NCBI GenBank assembly: GCA_937902925.1
Contig: CALFNN010000057.1
Span: 1-39,299, forward strand
DNA from: an uncultured Opitutaceae bacterium
Lineage (GTDB): Bacteria > Verrucomicrobiota > Verrucomicrobiia > Opitutales > Opitutaceae
Direction of reading: 5' to 3'
Length of the DNA stretch: 39,299 nt
Shown piece by piece: positions 17,101-24,764 of the stretch; position 1 is the first letter of the stretch; every line of letters begins with the position of its first letter. Under the pieces are notes generated by a model. The model was given only the letters and a program-made list of their open reading frames with translations, ran no database searches and had not been told where the DNA came from. Both the position numbers and the translations under genes were made by a program.

Positions 17101-18939
17101 CTGGCGGTATTTCGCGGGGACGCGCTGCCACGCGACTTCCGGCGACTCGCTCGACTCCCAGACGAGGGCGCCGCCCTTCTTGATGCCCTCGAGCGGATTG
17201 GTGTGCGTGAAGGCCTTGGGGTCGCAGCAGAGGACGACATCGACGTGGTTGAGCTCGCAGTTCACCTTGATCTGCGAGGGCGCGACAGTGAGGTAGTAAT
17301 TCGTGGGCGCGCCCTTTTTCTCCGAACCGTATTTCGGGTTCGCCATGACGAACAGCTTGTCCACGAGGAAGCCATCCGCGTCGTAGCTCGGGGTTTGCTC
17401 GGAAATGAACTGGCCGAAGTCGCCGATGATCGAGCCGAGGTTCTTTCCCGTGGTGATCATGCCCCAGCCGCCGATGGAGTGGAAGCGGACGGCGATCGCG
17501 CCCTCGGGGAGGAGCGACGGCGTGTCCTTGCTGATGACGGCGTAGGGATGATCGACGCCGAGGACGAAGAACGTCTCGCCGTCGGCGGCGCTGCGGCCGT
17601 CGGTGCGGCGGCTGGCGCCGGTGGCGAATTCATAGGCGCCGAGCGTGTGCTCGGGGCGGAAGTCGCGGGAGCCGATGCCGTAGGCGCCGCGGAAGAGGCG
17701 GGGCGTCTCGGCGGGCGGGAGCGCGGGGAGGCCGGACGCGGAGCCGAATTTCGCGGCCTCGTTGGCTTTGCCGAGGGCGACGCGGATGTCGCGGGCGAGC
17801 GGGTTGTCGCCGGCGAGGCCCTCGTCGGTGCGCTCGAGAATGATGACGTTCTTCTTGCCGCGCAGCGCTTCGATGACGGCGGCCTCGGGGAACGGGCGGA
17901 TGACGTTGACGTGGATCGAGCCGACCTTCGCGTTGCGCTGCTCGCGGAGATAATCGCACGCGGCCTCGATGTTGTCGGCGGCGCAGCCGAGCGAAACAAA
18001 GACCGTGTCGGCATCCTCGGTCTTGTATTCCTGGATGAGGCCGTAGTGGCGGCCGGTGAGCCGGCCGAACTCGGCCATGGCTTCCTGGATCATGCCGAGG
18101 ATGGGCTCGTTGAAATTATTCCGGCGCGCGACGACGCCGTTCATGTGATGCTCCTGGTTCTGGACGGGCCCGAGGAGGATCGGATTTTTCAAATCCATCA
18201 TCCGCGGCACGCGGCGGCGCTTCGGGCCGAAGAGCTCGCGCTGGGCCGGCGTGGGGCAGTCGATCTGGTCGTCGGGCGCGCCGAGATATTCGCGGAGGAA
18301 CTCGGCCTCGGGCGCGAGATACATGCGCTCCGAGTGAGTCGTGAGCATGCCGTCCTGGATGTTCATGCCGGGATTGAGCGAGAGCTCGTTCACCTTGCGC
18401 ATGATGATGCCCTGGTCGGCGGCCTGCTGGGCATCCTTGGCCATCATCATCGTCCAGCCGGTGTCGAGCGCGCCGTAGAAATCGTCGTGGCCGCAGTGGA
18501 CGTTGAGGGCGTGCTTGGTCAGCGCGCGGGCGCCGACCTGGAGGACCATCGTGGAGAGTTTGCCGGGCGCATGGTAATACTGCTCCATCGCGTAGGCGAT
18601 GCCCTGGCCGGACGTGAAATTGACGGTGCGGCGGCCCTGCACGGCGTAAGCGGTGGCGCCGCCCTGGGCGGCGTGCTCACCCTCGGTCTCGACCGCGACT
18701 TTTTGCGCGCCCCAGACGTTGAGTTCGCCGGAGGCAAAGGACTGCTGATAGATCTCGCCGCCCTCGGTCGAAGGAGTGATCGGGTAGAACACACCGCCCT
18801 CGGTGATGCGCGTCTCGACGTATTGCGTGACGAGATAGTTGCCGTTGCACGTGACGCGATTGCCGGGGTATTTGGGTTTCGCGTGCGCGGCGGACGGTTG
18901 TGACGCAGGTTTCTTTTCGCCGGCGGCGGGAGTGCTCAT
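14188..18939 (-). CDS. nifJ: pyruvate:ferredoxin (flavodoxin) oxidoreductase, extended 1583-residue form
   Basis: This enzyme oxidises pyruvate and CoA to acetyl-CoA and CO2 and reduces ferredoxin. Domains are in the usual order. The pyrimidine-binding domain starts near residue 30 (TEGGVFYPITPSTEGGE). The gamma domain is about 455-710 (FHSIGGWGMITTGKNLG). Two [4Fe-4S] motifs follow (C813, C816, C819, C823; then C945, C948, C951, C955). The TPP domain has C1028, C1031, C1166 and C1375 for the proximal cluster and GGDGALGDIGFQN (1259-1271). At 1583 residues it is about 350-400 longer than common forms. The extra length lies between the two ferredoxin motifs, between C1031 and C1166 (about 135 residues where about 25 is usual) and in a C-terminal tail after about 1440. 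All key cysteines are present, so it should be active. Confidence 0.9.
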   Translation of the reverse strand: MSTPAAGEKKPASQPSAAHAKPKYPGNRVTCNGNYLVTQYVETRITEGGVFYPITPSTEGGEIYQQSFASGELNVWGAQKVAVETEGEHAAQGGATAYAVQGRRTVNFTSGQGIAYAMEQYYHAPGKLSTMVLQVGARALTKHALNVHCGHDDFYGALDTGWTMMMAKDAQQAADQGIIMRKVNELSLNPGMNIQDGMLTTHSERMYLAPEAEFLREYLGAPDDQIDCPTPAQRELFGPKRRRVPRMMDLKNPILLGPVQNQEHHMNGVVARRNNFNEPILGMIQEAMAEFGRLTGRHYGLIQEYKTEDADTVFVSLGCAADNIEAACDYLREQRNAKVGSIHVNVIRPFPEAAVIEALRGKKNVIILERTDEGLAGDNPLARDIRVALGKANEAAKFGSASGLPALPPAETPRLFRGAYGIGSRDFRPEHTLGAYEFATGASRRTDGRSAADGETFFVLGVDHPYAVISKDTPSLLPEGAIAVRFHSIGGWGMITTGKNLGSIIGDFGQFISEQTPSYDADGFLVDKLFVMANPKYGSEKKGAPTNYYLTVAPSQIKVNCELNHVDVVLCCDPKAFTHTNPLEGIKKGGALVWESSESPEVAWQRVPAKYRQWIQENNIRIYILPGFDIAKKATNQTELQLRMQGNSFLGAFFRVSPFLKTFGITEENFQKVVHKQYVKKFGRFGDAVVKSNMEVMQQGFSLVTEIKIGRSDDADRSSMRNPLLSPIGEHHFEPTAGCGSSGCGSIPMPAAQPARAPFQTLSKFDSEFRAGLGYHQPAGAFASVGVMGAGSGATQSKYVARRETPVYIAENCTQCMECITACPDTALPNTAQDVSTVLKTAVNNYVTDREQRQKFGAELAGLETRARAKMNESVKAKTKVPFKDIVRDEVTALATVSAKAKAEFVNIIDKLPLSYGNVPAIFRSLEAKTPGSGGLFSIFVSDLCKGCGECVQVCGDHDALRMTRETEDLNAELTTAQVFSRLLPDTPQKFLGLYNDAEAANSREAALRNHLMVRRNYEALVSGDGACAGCGEKSILRSAASVTEAYMRPIYHKKADRLRAKAARLQAEGPAKLAALKARNEKEYALFKLSFAHVVVGLGGENDEDTAKRIADYEAKHGAITDAQLLGGLAAVLEQDAFNHKELQAIDGRRANGMSVMMMGASTGCNTVYGSTPPSNPHPYPWMNSLFQDGATISWLMAESVIVDHARRSVAPERMADALLDRAENVSSEAEYFTLTRLDDALMTEQEIRELPKVWVIGGDGALGDIGFQNVSKVILQNRPNVKMLMLDTQVYSNTGGQNSDSSTMLGGYDMNQFGAASQGKLIEKKNVSEAFTSGHGSPFVAQVSMANAAKLYKAMLDGLEYRGTAFFQAYTTCQPEHGVADNMSADQAKMVRDARGMPEFVFNPRKGETAQEAFDLKGNPSVDRDWWRTKYSTTGEEYSFGVGHWAITEARFRKHVKAIKEEDAAKLTLMDDQLYFITQDDVIHRRVFDPKHRSFVKNFGCYIKAEEHGKTNYYAVSRQMVLFAVERRKAWRMLQSKAGIVNKDYAAQKTFLAKLDKGELPLADAKSRVKEILAAELAAVK

Positions 18940-19193
18940 AGAGGAATCGGGAATCGGTGAATCCGGGGGAGATTCAAAGTGGGACTAAGGGAACAAAACG
19001 GACGCAACTGATGCCGCTTTCGTGCCGAGTTTCAAAGGAAAAGAGCGTCGTAAACGTGCCGCCGCAAGCGGTGGCGGCGGAATGCGGCCGGTCCGCGGTC
19101 GCGGGTGAAGTCGCAGACGGGCGCGGGCGGGGCCGTGGTGCGGCCGCAACCGCGGTCGAGGCGGGAATCGCGCGGGGTTGCGCGCGCCGCCCC
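18940..19193. other. intergenic: oxidoreductase promoter side and chemoreceptor 3' side
   Basis: This 254-bp gap lies between two minus-strand genes. Its left part should hold the promoter of the oxidoreductase gene, with AT-richer sequence at about 18970-19050. Its right part is GC-rich with several self-complementary stretches. No gene is seen. Confidence 0.4.
19058..19078 (-). terminator. candidate hairpin terminator after chemoreceptor gene
   Basis: GCCGCCGC (19058-19065) pairs with GGTGGCGGC-side bases 19071-19078 to give an 8-bp stem with one G-U pair and a 5-base loop. It lies 116 bp downstream of the chemoreceptor stop on that gene's strand. Only a short T-rich stretch follows, so confidence is low. 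Confidence 0.35.
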
Positions 19194-20870
19194 TCAGCTG
19201 CGGAAGAAGTCGGCCGTCGCGGGAATCCCGGCGCCGCCCCTGGAGGAAGTGGCAAGGGCCGGCGACGGGGCCCCGTTGCCGGCGACCGGATGGGTTCCCT
19301 CCGCGCGCGGCGCGGCGGGACTTTTTTGAGTCGGGACTGGTGTCGCATCGTCGCTTTTCCGGCGGCCACCGGCCTTCGACTCGCCGCGCTGGCCGAGGCT
19401 GTCGAGCTCACGCCGGCCGCCGACGCTGCGGAGCAACCCGCCGACCACCGCGGTGATCTCCCCGGCGTGGGCGTTGAGTTCGCCCGCGGCGGCGGCCGAT
19501 TCCTCGGCGGTCGCGGCGTTCTGCTGGGTGACACGATCCATTTGCGCGACGGCTTCGTTCAACTGTTTCAGCCCCGTGCTTTGCTCCGAGGACGCGGCGG
19601 CGATCTCGGCGACGAGGGTGTCGAGTTGCTGGATCTGGCGCTGGATGGCCTCGAAGTTATTCGCGACCTCCGTGCTGATCTGGACGCCTTGCTGACTCTT
19701 GAGGGTGGAGGCCTCGATCTTGTCGGCGGTGTCGCGGGCGGCCTGCGCCGAGCGCTGGGCGAGGGCGCGGACCTCCTCGGCGACGACGGCGAAGCCCATG
19801 CCGGCCTCGCCCGCCCGGGCGGCTTCGACCGCGGCGTTGAGCGCGAGAATGTTGGTCTGGAACGCGATCTCGTCGATCGTCTTCAAGATCTTGGTGATAT
19901 CCTTGCTGGAGGATTTGATCGCCTCCATCGCGGCTTGCATGGATTGCAGCTGCGCGGCGCCGGTGTCGGCGGTGGTGCGGGTTTGGGCGGAGAGGGTCTT
20001 GGCGTTGCCGGCGGAGGCGGCGTTGCGCTGGGTCATGCTCGAGATTTCCTCGAGGGTGGAGGCGGTTTCCTCGAGCGCAGCGGCCTGGGCGCTGGCGCCG
20101 TCGGCCAGGGCTTGTGCCGAGGTCGTGATCTGGCCGGCGAAGGCGCTGTTCTGCGTGCTCGACTGGATGAGGGTTTCGGCGGCCTGGAAGAGTTGCCGCA
20201 TGACGGACCCGGCGATGAGGATTCCGATGACGGCGGAGATGGCCGCCACCACGAGACCCGAGGCGAGGAGCAGGCGGCTGATTTTTGCCTGTTGATGGGA
20301 GGCGGTGCCGAGGCTGGTCTCGAAGAGAGATATCTGAGTCTCGGCAAACGGCGTGAGCGCGGCCTGCAACCGGTCCGAAGCGGCGTCGAATTCCTCCATG
20401 ATGACGTTGCCGGCGGCCGTGCCGTCCGTGACGAAGGCGGTGGCCATCCGCCCGCCGGTGGCGCAATAGGCGTCCACGGCGGCGTCGATCTGGTCGAGAC
20501 GCGCGAGACCCGCGGCATCGTCGCTCGCGCGGGCCGCAGTGCGAAAACGCGCGACGCCCTGCTGGATGGACTGGCGGTGTTTTTCCGCGTCGGCAAATTT
20601 CTCCGGCATTTCGCCCTGCTTGCGCGTCGCCGAAAGGTCGGTGAAATCATCCTGAATCAGCAGCACCTCATGCTGCAGCGTGCGGGCCAGGTCGGCGAGC
20701 GGCGCGATTTCCGTCGTGGCCTGGCGGATGGATTGCTGCACCGGAAGGTTGCCGATGAACGCGGCCCCCGCGCCGAGCACCATGCCGACCGTGGGAATGC
20801 CCCAGAGGAGCACCAGGCTCTTGCGGAGGGTGAAGATCGTTTTGGTCTTGGGGTTGGCGGCGGATTGCAT
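19194..20870 (-). CDS. methyl-accepting chemotaxis protein
   Basis: The 558-residue product is a transmembrane chemoreceptor. TM1 is about residues 19-40 and TM2 about 199-220, enclosing a roughly 155-residue helical periplasmic sensor (4-helix-bundle type by pattern). The cytoplasmic signalling domain contains the conserved hairpin tip [20 protein letters not shown] (333-352) and [21 protein letters not shown], which bind CheA/CheW. No clear HAMP domain separates TM2 from the signalling helices: only about 15 residues lie before the coiled coil. The C-terminal 75 residues are low complexity and lack an obvious CheR-tethering pentapeptide. The ligand is unknown. It follows the hybrid kinase gene on the same strand after 280 bp. 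No che operon is present here. Confidence 0.92.
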   Translation of the reverse strand: MQSAANPKTKTIFTLRKSLVLLWGIPTVGMVLGAGAAFIGNLPVQQSIRQATTEIAPLADLARTLQHEVLLIQDDFTDLSATRKQGEMPEKFADAEKHRQSIQQGVARFRTAARASDDAAGLARLDQIDAAVDAYCATGGRMATAFVTDGTAAGNVIMEEFDAASDRLQAALTPFAETQISLFETSLGTASHQQAKISRLLLASGLVVAAISAVIGILIAGSVMRQLFQAAETLIQSSTQNSAFAGQITTSAQALADGASAQAAALEETASTLEEISSMTQRNAASAGNAKTLSAQTRTTADTGAAQLQSMQAAMEAIKSSSKDITKILKTIDEIAFQTNILALNAAVEAARAGEAGMGFAVVAEEVRALAQRSAQAARDTADKIEASTLKSQQGVQISTEVANNFEAIQRQIQQLDTLVAEIAAASSEQSTGLKQLNEAVAQMDRVTQQNAATAEESAAAAGELNAHAGEITAVVGGLLRSVGGRRELDSLGQRGESKAGGRRKSDDATPVPTQKSPAAPRAEGTHPVAGNGAPSPALATSSRGGAGIPATADFFRS

Positions 20871-21150
20871 GCTTGAAAATGACGAGGGCTGACTTGATGG
20901 AAAAACATGGCGGCGGCGCAGCTGCCCGGACCGGCGGGATGCGCGTCCGTCCTTCAGATCGACGATGACGGCCGGTTCTGAATCCGGGCCTTCCGGCGAA
21001 GGGCGATAAATTAGGGACGGTTATGCCGCCGCAAAATCCGCGTAAACGCCGCCTCCGGGCGGGTGATCGCGGAGCGGCGGCGGAAACGTCGCGGGGTGGA
21101 GCCGAAACGCGATCCGCGAGGCGCACGACCGCGCCGGCGGCGTCCGGTCC
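20871..21150. other. intergenic: chemoreceptor upstream region
   Basis: This 280-bp gap lies between the hybrid kinase stop and the chemoreceptor start, both on the minus strand. It is GC-rich with a small hairpin, CCTTC-CGGC-GAAGG (20989-21002), and an AT-rich patch at about 21006-21016 that could be part of the chemoreceptor promoter. I compared it with the c-di-GMP riboswitch pattern often found before chemoreceptors and saw no match. Confidence 0.4.
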
Positions 21151-24100
21151 TCAGTGCAGGTGCCGCAGGTTCTGGGCGAGCGACTCCGCGAGTTCGCCCC
21201 GCGACACCGGCTTGCGCAGCACCGCGCGGGCAATGCCGCGATCGAGAATCCGCTGTCGCGCCGTCTCGACGTAACCGCTGACGACGATGATGGGGATGTC
21301 GGAGCGGATCTTGACGAGGTGTTCCATCAGCTCCTCGCCGTTCATGCCGGGCATCGCGAGATCGGAGACGACGAGGTCGAAGGCCGAAGGCGCCGCCGTG
21401 AAGCGGGCCAGCGCCTCCTCGGGCCGCGTGCAGCGCGTCGGGATGTAGCCGAGACTTTCGACGAGCTTTTCGAGGACGAAACCGCTGACGGCGTCGTCAT
21501 CGACGACGAGGATGCGTTCGCCCGCGCCACGCGGCACTTCGGGAGGCTTCGCGGGCGGCGGGGTCGGTTCGACCGCGACGGCGGGAAAATACAACTCGAA
21601 CGCCGTGCCGGCGCCGACCGCGCTGCGCACCACGATCGCGCCTTCGTGCGACTGCACGATGCCGTGCACGACGGCCAGGCCGAGGCCGGTGCCCGACCCG
21701 ATGTCCTTGGTGGTGAAGAACGGCTCGAAGATGTGCTCCAGCGTGGTGGCGTCCATGCCGCTGCCGTTGTCCGTGACGGTCAGGCGCACGGTGGGCCCCG
21801 CCTTGAGCTCGGGCTGCTCGGCGACCTGGTCGGCGGTGACGGTCCACGGTTCGAGCGTCACGGCGATGCGGCCGCCGCGCGGGGGCAGGGCGTGCCACGC
21901 GTTGGTGCAGAGGTTCAGGACGACCTGGTGGATCTGGGTGACGTCGGCGCGCGCCGGAGGCGTGTCGGCCTCGATGCGGGCGGCGAGCTCGACGGTGGCG
22001 GGCAGCGTCGAGCGCAGGAGGCGCAGCGCCTCGCCCACCACGACCTGGAGGCGGAGTGGCACGCGGTCGCCCTCGTTCTTGCGGCTGAAGGTGAGAATCT
22101 GGCGCACGAGTTCACGGGCGCGCTGGGACGAGGCGGCGATGCGGTCGAGCCACGCGTGCACCGTGTGGCCCGGCGGCAGCTCGAGGCGGGCGAGGTCGAC
22201 GAACCCGAAGGTGCCGTTGAGAATGTTGTTGAAATCGTGCGCGATGCCGCCGGCGAGGGTGCCGAGCGATTCCATCTTCCGGCTTTGCCGCATCTGCGTC
22301 TCGATGCGTTTCCGTTCCTCCTCGGCGCGTTTGAGATTGGTGACGTCGGTGATGGTGCCGACGTAGCCGGCGAGGGTCTCGTCGGCGTGAAAATGGGCGC
22401 GCGACTGGCCGACGAGCCAGGTCACGGTGCCGTCGGGCCGCACGAAACGAAACTCCGCCGCGGAGGATTCGCCCAGGCGCACGGCTTCGGCCCACGACGC
22501 GGCGACGCGGTCCCGGTCGTCGGGATGCAGCGCAGCCGTCCAGCCCACGCCCATCGCCTCCTCCGCGGTCAGGCCGGCGATCTCGCACCAGCGGCGATTC
22601 ACGAAGGTGCACCGGCCGGCGGGGTCGGAGCTGAAGATGCCGACCGGGGAGACCTCGGCCAGGACGCGGAACCGCTCCTCGCTTTCGCGCAGGGCGGCCT
22701 CGGCCCGGCGGCGTTTGGTGATGTCGCGGAAACTCCAGACACGTCCCGCGGGCCGGTGCACGACAATCTGCGGCCGCGAGTAGCGCTCGACGACGCGGCC
22801 GTCCTTGCAGTGGAGCACGTCGAAAACCTCCTGCTCGGACCGCGCGTAAAGGTCGCGGACGCTGGCAAGAAACTCCTCGGGTGCGACGAGTTGGTCGAGC
22901 ACCGTGCGCAGCAGGCGGGCCTCGTCGGGCGGGCCGGCGGGCTCTTCGCGCAGCCGCCACATCGTGGCGAAGTTGCGGTTGTAGGTTTCGATCCGGCCCT
23001 CGGCGTTGACCACGAGGATGGCATCCGCGGTCGACTCGAGGGTGGCCCGCATCATCGCGAGCGACCGGTCGCGCGCCGCCTCGGACTGCTTGCGCGGGGA
23101 AATATCCTGCAGGGAATTGAGGGTGTAGGGCCGGCCGCCGATGGTCACGAACGTGCCGCTGTGCAGGACGGTGAACGTCTCGCCGTTCTTGCGGCGCATC
23201 TCCGCCTCGAAGCCGGTCACCGCGCCCTCGGCCTGCAGTTTTTCCAAATAGACTTCGCGCCGCGCCGGATCGGCCCACAGGCTCAGCTCGACGGCGGTGC
23301 GGCCGACGACCTCCTCCCGCGCGTAGCCGAAGGTCGCGAGCGCCGCGGCGTTGAGCTCGAGGATGTGTCCGTCGGGCACCGAGAGCAGGCCGATCACGAT
23401 CGGGCTCTTGTCGAAGACGCCGCGAAACCGCTCCTCGCTCTCACGCAACGCCACCGTGCGGGTCTCGGCCTCCCGCACCGCCTCCTGATAGACGCCGGCG
23501 TGGTGGAGCACGAGGGCGGCCATCTGCGCGAGCAGCGTGCCCTCCTGCACGTCGACCGCCGAAAACGGATCGCCCGGTTTTTCGCGCGCCACGCCGAGGA
23601 CGCCGACGCAGTCCGCGCCGCGCACGATCGGAAACACGGCGGTGGCCTGCACGCCGCGCGCCCGGTAGACCTCGCGGCTGTCCGGGTGCTCGGCGTAGCG
23701 CTCGGTGACGACCGGGGCGCGGGTGTCGATCGCGCGCCACGAGAGCGCGGGCTCGTGGCGCCCGACGCGGTCGCCGACGAGATACTCGCGGCCCTTCGAG
23801 AATGCGCGGACGACGAGGTGGTCGCCCTCGAGCAGGGAGATTTCGGCGTGGGGCGAGTTGAGGAGGACGGCGGCGCGCTCGGCCAGCGCCTGGAGGAGAT
23901 CGGCGACGTTGCGCCGGCCGAGCAGCTCGAACGTCGTCTGGTTCAACGCGGCGAGGAACTCCGCCTGGCGCCGGATGGATTCCTCGGCGCGGCGGCGCTC
24001 GGTCACGTCGATGATCGCACCGTCCCAGACCACGCTGAGGTCGGAGAGCGCGCGGGGTTGCGAGCGGAAGCTCACCCAGCGTTCGGCGCCGTCGGCGTGG

Positions 24101-24450
24101 CGGATGCGGACCTCCTGCTGGAAGGGGCTGAGTTCGCGATGCGAGCGGATGCCGGCCTCGGCCATGCCGGGTTCGTCGGCCGGGTGGATCCGCGCGGAAA
24201 GCCAGGTGATATCGATGGGCAACCGGTCGGGGAGTTCGCCGAAGATCCGCTCGAACCCGCGGCCGAGATAGGTGAGCAGCCGCCGGCCGTCGGCGGTGAC
24301 GATGTATTGGTAGAGGGCGCCGGCGGGAAAATTTTCGCTGATCAACTCCAGCTGGCGACCCGGCTCGCGGACAGCCGCCTCGGCTTCGCTCGCCCGGCCG
24401 GCGGGGTGGGGCGATGAAGGTTCATCTTTGCGTGGTTCGGGCAGACTCAT
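21151..24450 (-). CDS. hybrid sensor histidine kinase with four PAS domains, one GAF domain and a receiver
   Basis: The 1099-residue soluble kinase has no membrane segment. Domain order is PAS (about 38-155), GAF (178-318), PAS (338-455), PAS (465-580), PAS (590-708), HisKA (725-795), HATPase_c (840-955) and receiver (978-1095). The phosphorylated histidine is H738 in GGIAHDFNN. The ATP site has N850 (LCTNA), DNGSGM (894-899) and GTGLGLAVV (920-928). The receiver has acidic DDD (984-986), phospho-acceptor D1030 (VVSDLAMPGMNG) and K1080. The HDFNN form and C-terminal receiver resemble orphan hybrid kinases that feed a phosphorelay. The stimulus is probably cytoplasmic (redox, oxygen or a small ligand), but no haem or flavin signature was recognised. 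No partner regulator is nearby. Confidence 0.93.
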   Translation of the reverse strand: MSLPEPRKDEPSSPHPAGRASEAEAAVREPGRQLELISENFPAGALYQYIVTADGRRLLTYLGRGFERIFGELPDRLPIDITWLSARIHPADEPGMAEAGIRSHRELSPFQQEVRIRHADGAERWVSFRSQPRALSDLSVVWDGAIIDVTERRRAEESIRRQAEFLAALNQTTFELLGRRNVADLLQALAERAAVLLNSPHAEISLLEGDHLVVRAFSKGREYLVGDRVGRHEPALSWRAIDTRAPVVTERYAEHPDSREVYRARGVQATAVFPIVRGADCVGVLGVAREKPGDPFSAVDVQEGTLLAQMAALVLHHAGVYQEAVREAETRTVALRESEERFRGVFDKSPIVIGLLSVPDGHILELNAAALATFGYAREEVVGRTAVELSLWADPARREVYLEKLQAEGAVTGFEAEMRRKNGETFTVLHSGTFVTIGGRPYTLNSLQDISPRKQSEAARDRSLAMMRATLESTADAILVVNAEGRIETYNRNFATMWRLREEPAGPPDEARLLRTVLDQLVAPEEFLASVRDLYARSEQEVFDVLHCKDGRVVERYSRPQIVVHRPAGRVWSFRDITKRRRAEAALRESEERFRVLAEVSPVGIFSSDPAGRCTFVNRRWCEIAGLTAEEAMGVGWTAALHPDDRDRVAASWAEAVRLGESSAAEFRFVRPDGTVTWLVGQSRAHFHADETLAGYVGTITDVTNLKRAEEERKRIETQMRQSRKMESLGTLAGGIAHDFNNILNGTFGFVDLARLELPPGHTVHAWLDRIAASSQRARELVRQILTFSRKNEGDRVPLRLQVVVGEALRLLRSTLPATVELAARIEADTPPARADVTQIHQVVLNLCTNAWHALPPRGGRIAVTLEPWTVTADQVAEQPELKAGPTVRLTVTDNGSGMDATTLEHIFEPFFTTKDIGSGTGLGLAVVHGIVQSHEGAIVVRSAVGAGTAFELYFPAVAVEPTPPPAKPPEVPRGAGERILVVDDDAVSGFVLEKLVESLGYIPTRCTRPEEALARFTAAPSAFDLVVSDLAMPGMNGEELMEHLVKIRSDIPIIVVSGYVETARQRILDRGIARAVLRKPVSRGELAESLAQNLRHLH

Positions 24451-24764
24451 GCTACATGATGCCGGCGGTTGTGGTGACGAGGGCTGGAGCCTCGTCGACG
24501 ACGATGTTCATGATTGCACCGCGAAAGCTACGGTGCGGTGCGAGAGTGGGAAGTCTGAATGTCGGCGGTTGTTGCGGAGACCAAGTGGGTTTCTACGTGG
24601 GGGAAAGGCCCCGGGTGCGACGACGCGATTTTGCAGTAGTGTTTTGCGCGGAAGGCCCGGCGAAGGGCGCGTCAGCAGGAAGGGGGCCGCGGAAAACGCC
24701 GGCCCTCCGGCGTGAGCGGACGCGCGAGGGCGCCCGCTCATCGCGATCGGTGATCGGGGTGCAA
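24451..24764. other. intergenic region rich in hairpins
   Basis: This 314-bp stretch has no convincing gene. It holds the promoter side of the hybrid kinase at its left end and the 3' side of the S46 peptidase at its right end. Three inverted repeats are visible: GACGAGG/CCTCGTC (24476-24496), GCACCG/CGGTGC (24516-24536) and ACGCCGG/CCGGCGT (24696-24713). The last forms a probable terminator. The first resembles words I recall as common in intergenic regions of related genomes. Confidence 0.5.
24692..24713 (-). terminator. intrinsic terminator after S46 peptidase gene
   Basis: On the minus strand the sequence reads ACGCCGG-AGGG-CCGGCGT followed directly by TTTCC, so the stem is 7 bp with a 4-base loop and ends in a short T-run (four T counting the last stem base). 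It lies about 52 bp beyond the peptidase stop, a normal terminator position. Confidence 0.65.

Noticed and set aside
14149-18903. Plus-strand open frame of about 1584 codons opposite the oxidoreductase gene
   Set aside because: It is a mirror frame created by high-GC codon use of the real gene; its translation is low-complexity Gly/Ala/Arg/Glu/Val with no domain, while the minus strand has every catalytic motif.
20871-21150. c-di-GMP riboswitch before the chemoreceptor
   Set aside because: The conserved core expected for that aptamer was not found on the minus strand.
21154-24417. Plus-strand open frame opposite the hybrid kinase
   Set aside because: Same antisense effect; no motifs, and the minus strand encodes a full kinase.
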